64,000 nucleotides of DNA, taken from NCBI GenBank assembly GCA_002221725.1, contig NJFT01000117.1:1-64000 (forward strand), in the 5' to 3' direction. Positions 63,127 through 64,000 of this stretch are shown here, piece after piece. The notes beneath the pieces were generated by a model. The model was not told the DNA's origin and did not search any database. It was given only the letters and a program-made list of their open reading frames with translations. The stretch comes from Scedosporium boydii (Eukaryota; Ascomycota; Sordariomycetes; Microascales; Microascaceae). Every line of letters begins with the position of its first letter. The stretch's first letter is position 1. The translations under genes were made by a program, and so were the position numbers.

Positions 63127-64000
63127 GGTCGAATCAGTCTCTGCAATTGAGTGAGGGGCAATCGTGGCTTGAACCCTCAAGGTGTGCCACACTGAAAGTT
63201 GATGGCGATGGAGTGTCAACAGGTGCAATGCCACTGCAACCAGCTGGAGACACGTTGTCTCCGACACGTTGAGAATGGCTCTCACCCGTCACTCCTCCTG
63301 AAGGTAGTTGTCGTAAACTCTCTCGGAGACTCCTCTCCACGAACTAGAATTGCCCGAGATCCTAAGATTAGGGACAACCCGTAAGCTGGGGTTCACTGAA
63401 GGGCTTCACTACCATCCGCGTCATCAGGATCGAGCTATCGTGGAGGGACAAGTTCTGGATTCAAGTGACCCCTAAGAATAAATGAGACTGTTACAGTGCG
63501 AATTCTGGTCTTTCACCCCTCAACTTGCCCAGGGTTCGATTTCTTGTCCCTCTTGCCGAAACGACCCAGCCAGGACAGCGAGCCCAAAGAGATCCGGGAC
63601 GTCAATGTCAGTTATCCTGGACACGTACGCTTCACTGCTTCGTATGAATTGGACCCAGATGCGTAAGTATTTCCGCTTCCCGACCGCCCCTTTTACAGAC
63701 AAATTCAGGTTCGCATCCTCATGCGCAGGTGTGATTGTGGTCCATCTCATCTTGTTGGCTTCCAAAGAAGCCAGTCCCGCTGAGGAAATCACGGAGACCT
63801 GGCTCGTGTTTTATTTGGAATCTCAACCGGGTGATGATCAGATCGTTCACAGGCGCCACAGCTAGCCATTTCTGGACCACGCACTCAATGGCGGCTCTGT
63901 AGGGCTGAGAATCATCCATGTCGCCTGAAATAGACTTGGGTGAGCGAGGGTTAATGTCCCGAGAACGGCTCGGGCACCTCTGCTAGGAATGACAGCTCCA
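63127..64000. other. intergenic to window edge
   Basis: Promoter region of ndk1 and sequence with short chance frames. No gene recognised up to the edge. Confidence 0.45.

Noticed and set aside
1..64000. CRISPR arrays, rRNA, bacterial operons
   Set aside because: No spaced short repeats or rRNA sequence; gene structures are clearly fungal.

Overview
The window comes from a filamentous ascomycete (Pezizomycotina, most likely Sordariomycetes). This is inferred from the short introns (48-105 nt) with GT/AG ends and CTRAY-like branch sites, the TATA/CT-rich promoters, a GPI-anchored repeat wall protein, and fungal-only families (BTB, HET, DUF6594, CHAT-TPR). No rRNA, tRNA or CRISPR was recognised. 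Exon structures were worked out by hand. In every multi-exon gene given with joined coordinates the exon lengths sum to a whole number of codons.

Layout. 0-16 kb is gene-poor: a hypothetical fungal protein (0.5 kb), a secreted DNase1/thaumatin-like protein (3 kb), a 7.9-kb gap, a Cys/Pro-rich GPI repeat protein (11.4 kb), and a kinase gene broken by one missing base inside its DFG codons (15.8-16.7 kb). 17.3-19.5 kb holds the APC/C subunit Cdc23/Apc8. 20.6-31.8 kb is an accessory block resembling fungal self-recognition/regulated-death loci: a BTB protein with a GC-AG intron, a 5'-truncated HET-domain gene, a large TPR-CHAT protease gene, a divergently transcribed caspase-like gene 280 bp away with an in-frame TAG, and a five-exon DUF6594 membrane protein. 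32.9-53 kb is core housekeeping: farnesyl diphosphate synthase, an RA-PH tandem protein, a MAT2B/RmlD-like reductase, ER glucosidase II alpha, a giant WW/Pro-Gln-rich protein and a MARVEL-like four-helix protein. 54.8-59.1 kb is a young LTR retrotransposon of the chromodomain (Tf1/sushi-like) type. 61-63.3 kb holds a mitochondrial membrane protein and nucleoside diphosphate kinase.

The most striking region is the retroelement. It has 120-bp LTRs (TG...CA), a 5-bp target duplication (agaat) around the whole array, and a 14-nt primer site that is the exact reverse complement of the predicted transcript 5' end, which implies self-priming. Gag, protease, RT and RNase H are deleted, but integrase and chromodomain are intact. 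On the opposite strand lies a complete three-exon gene for a 253-residue protein with paired CxxC motifs. Its introns are antisense to the element's genomic RNA, so they would survive retrotransposition. The 3' end carries an extra LTR-leader-PPT-LTR unit that resembles a TRIM element.

The second focus is the head-to-head CHAT/caspase pair with HET, BTB and DUF6594 neighbours. The two proteases keep their His/Cys dyads, and shared regulation from a 280-bp promoter is a testable prediction.
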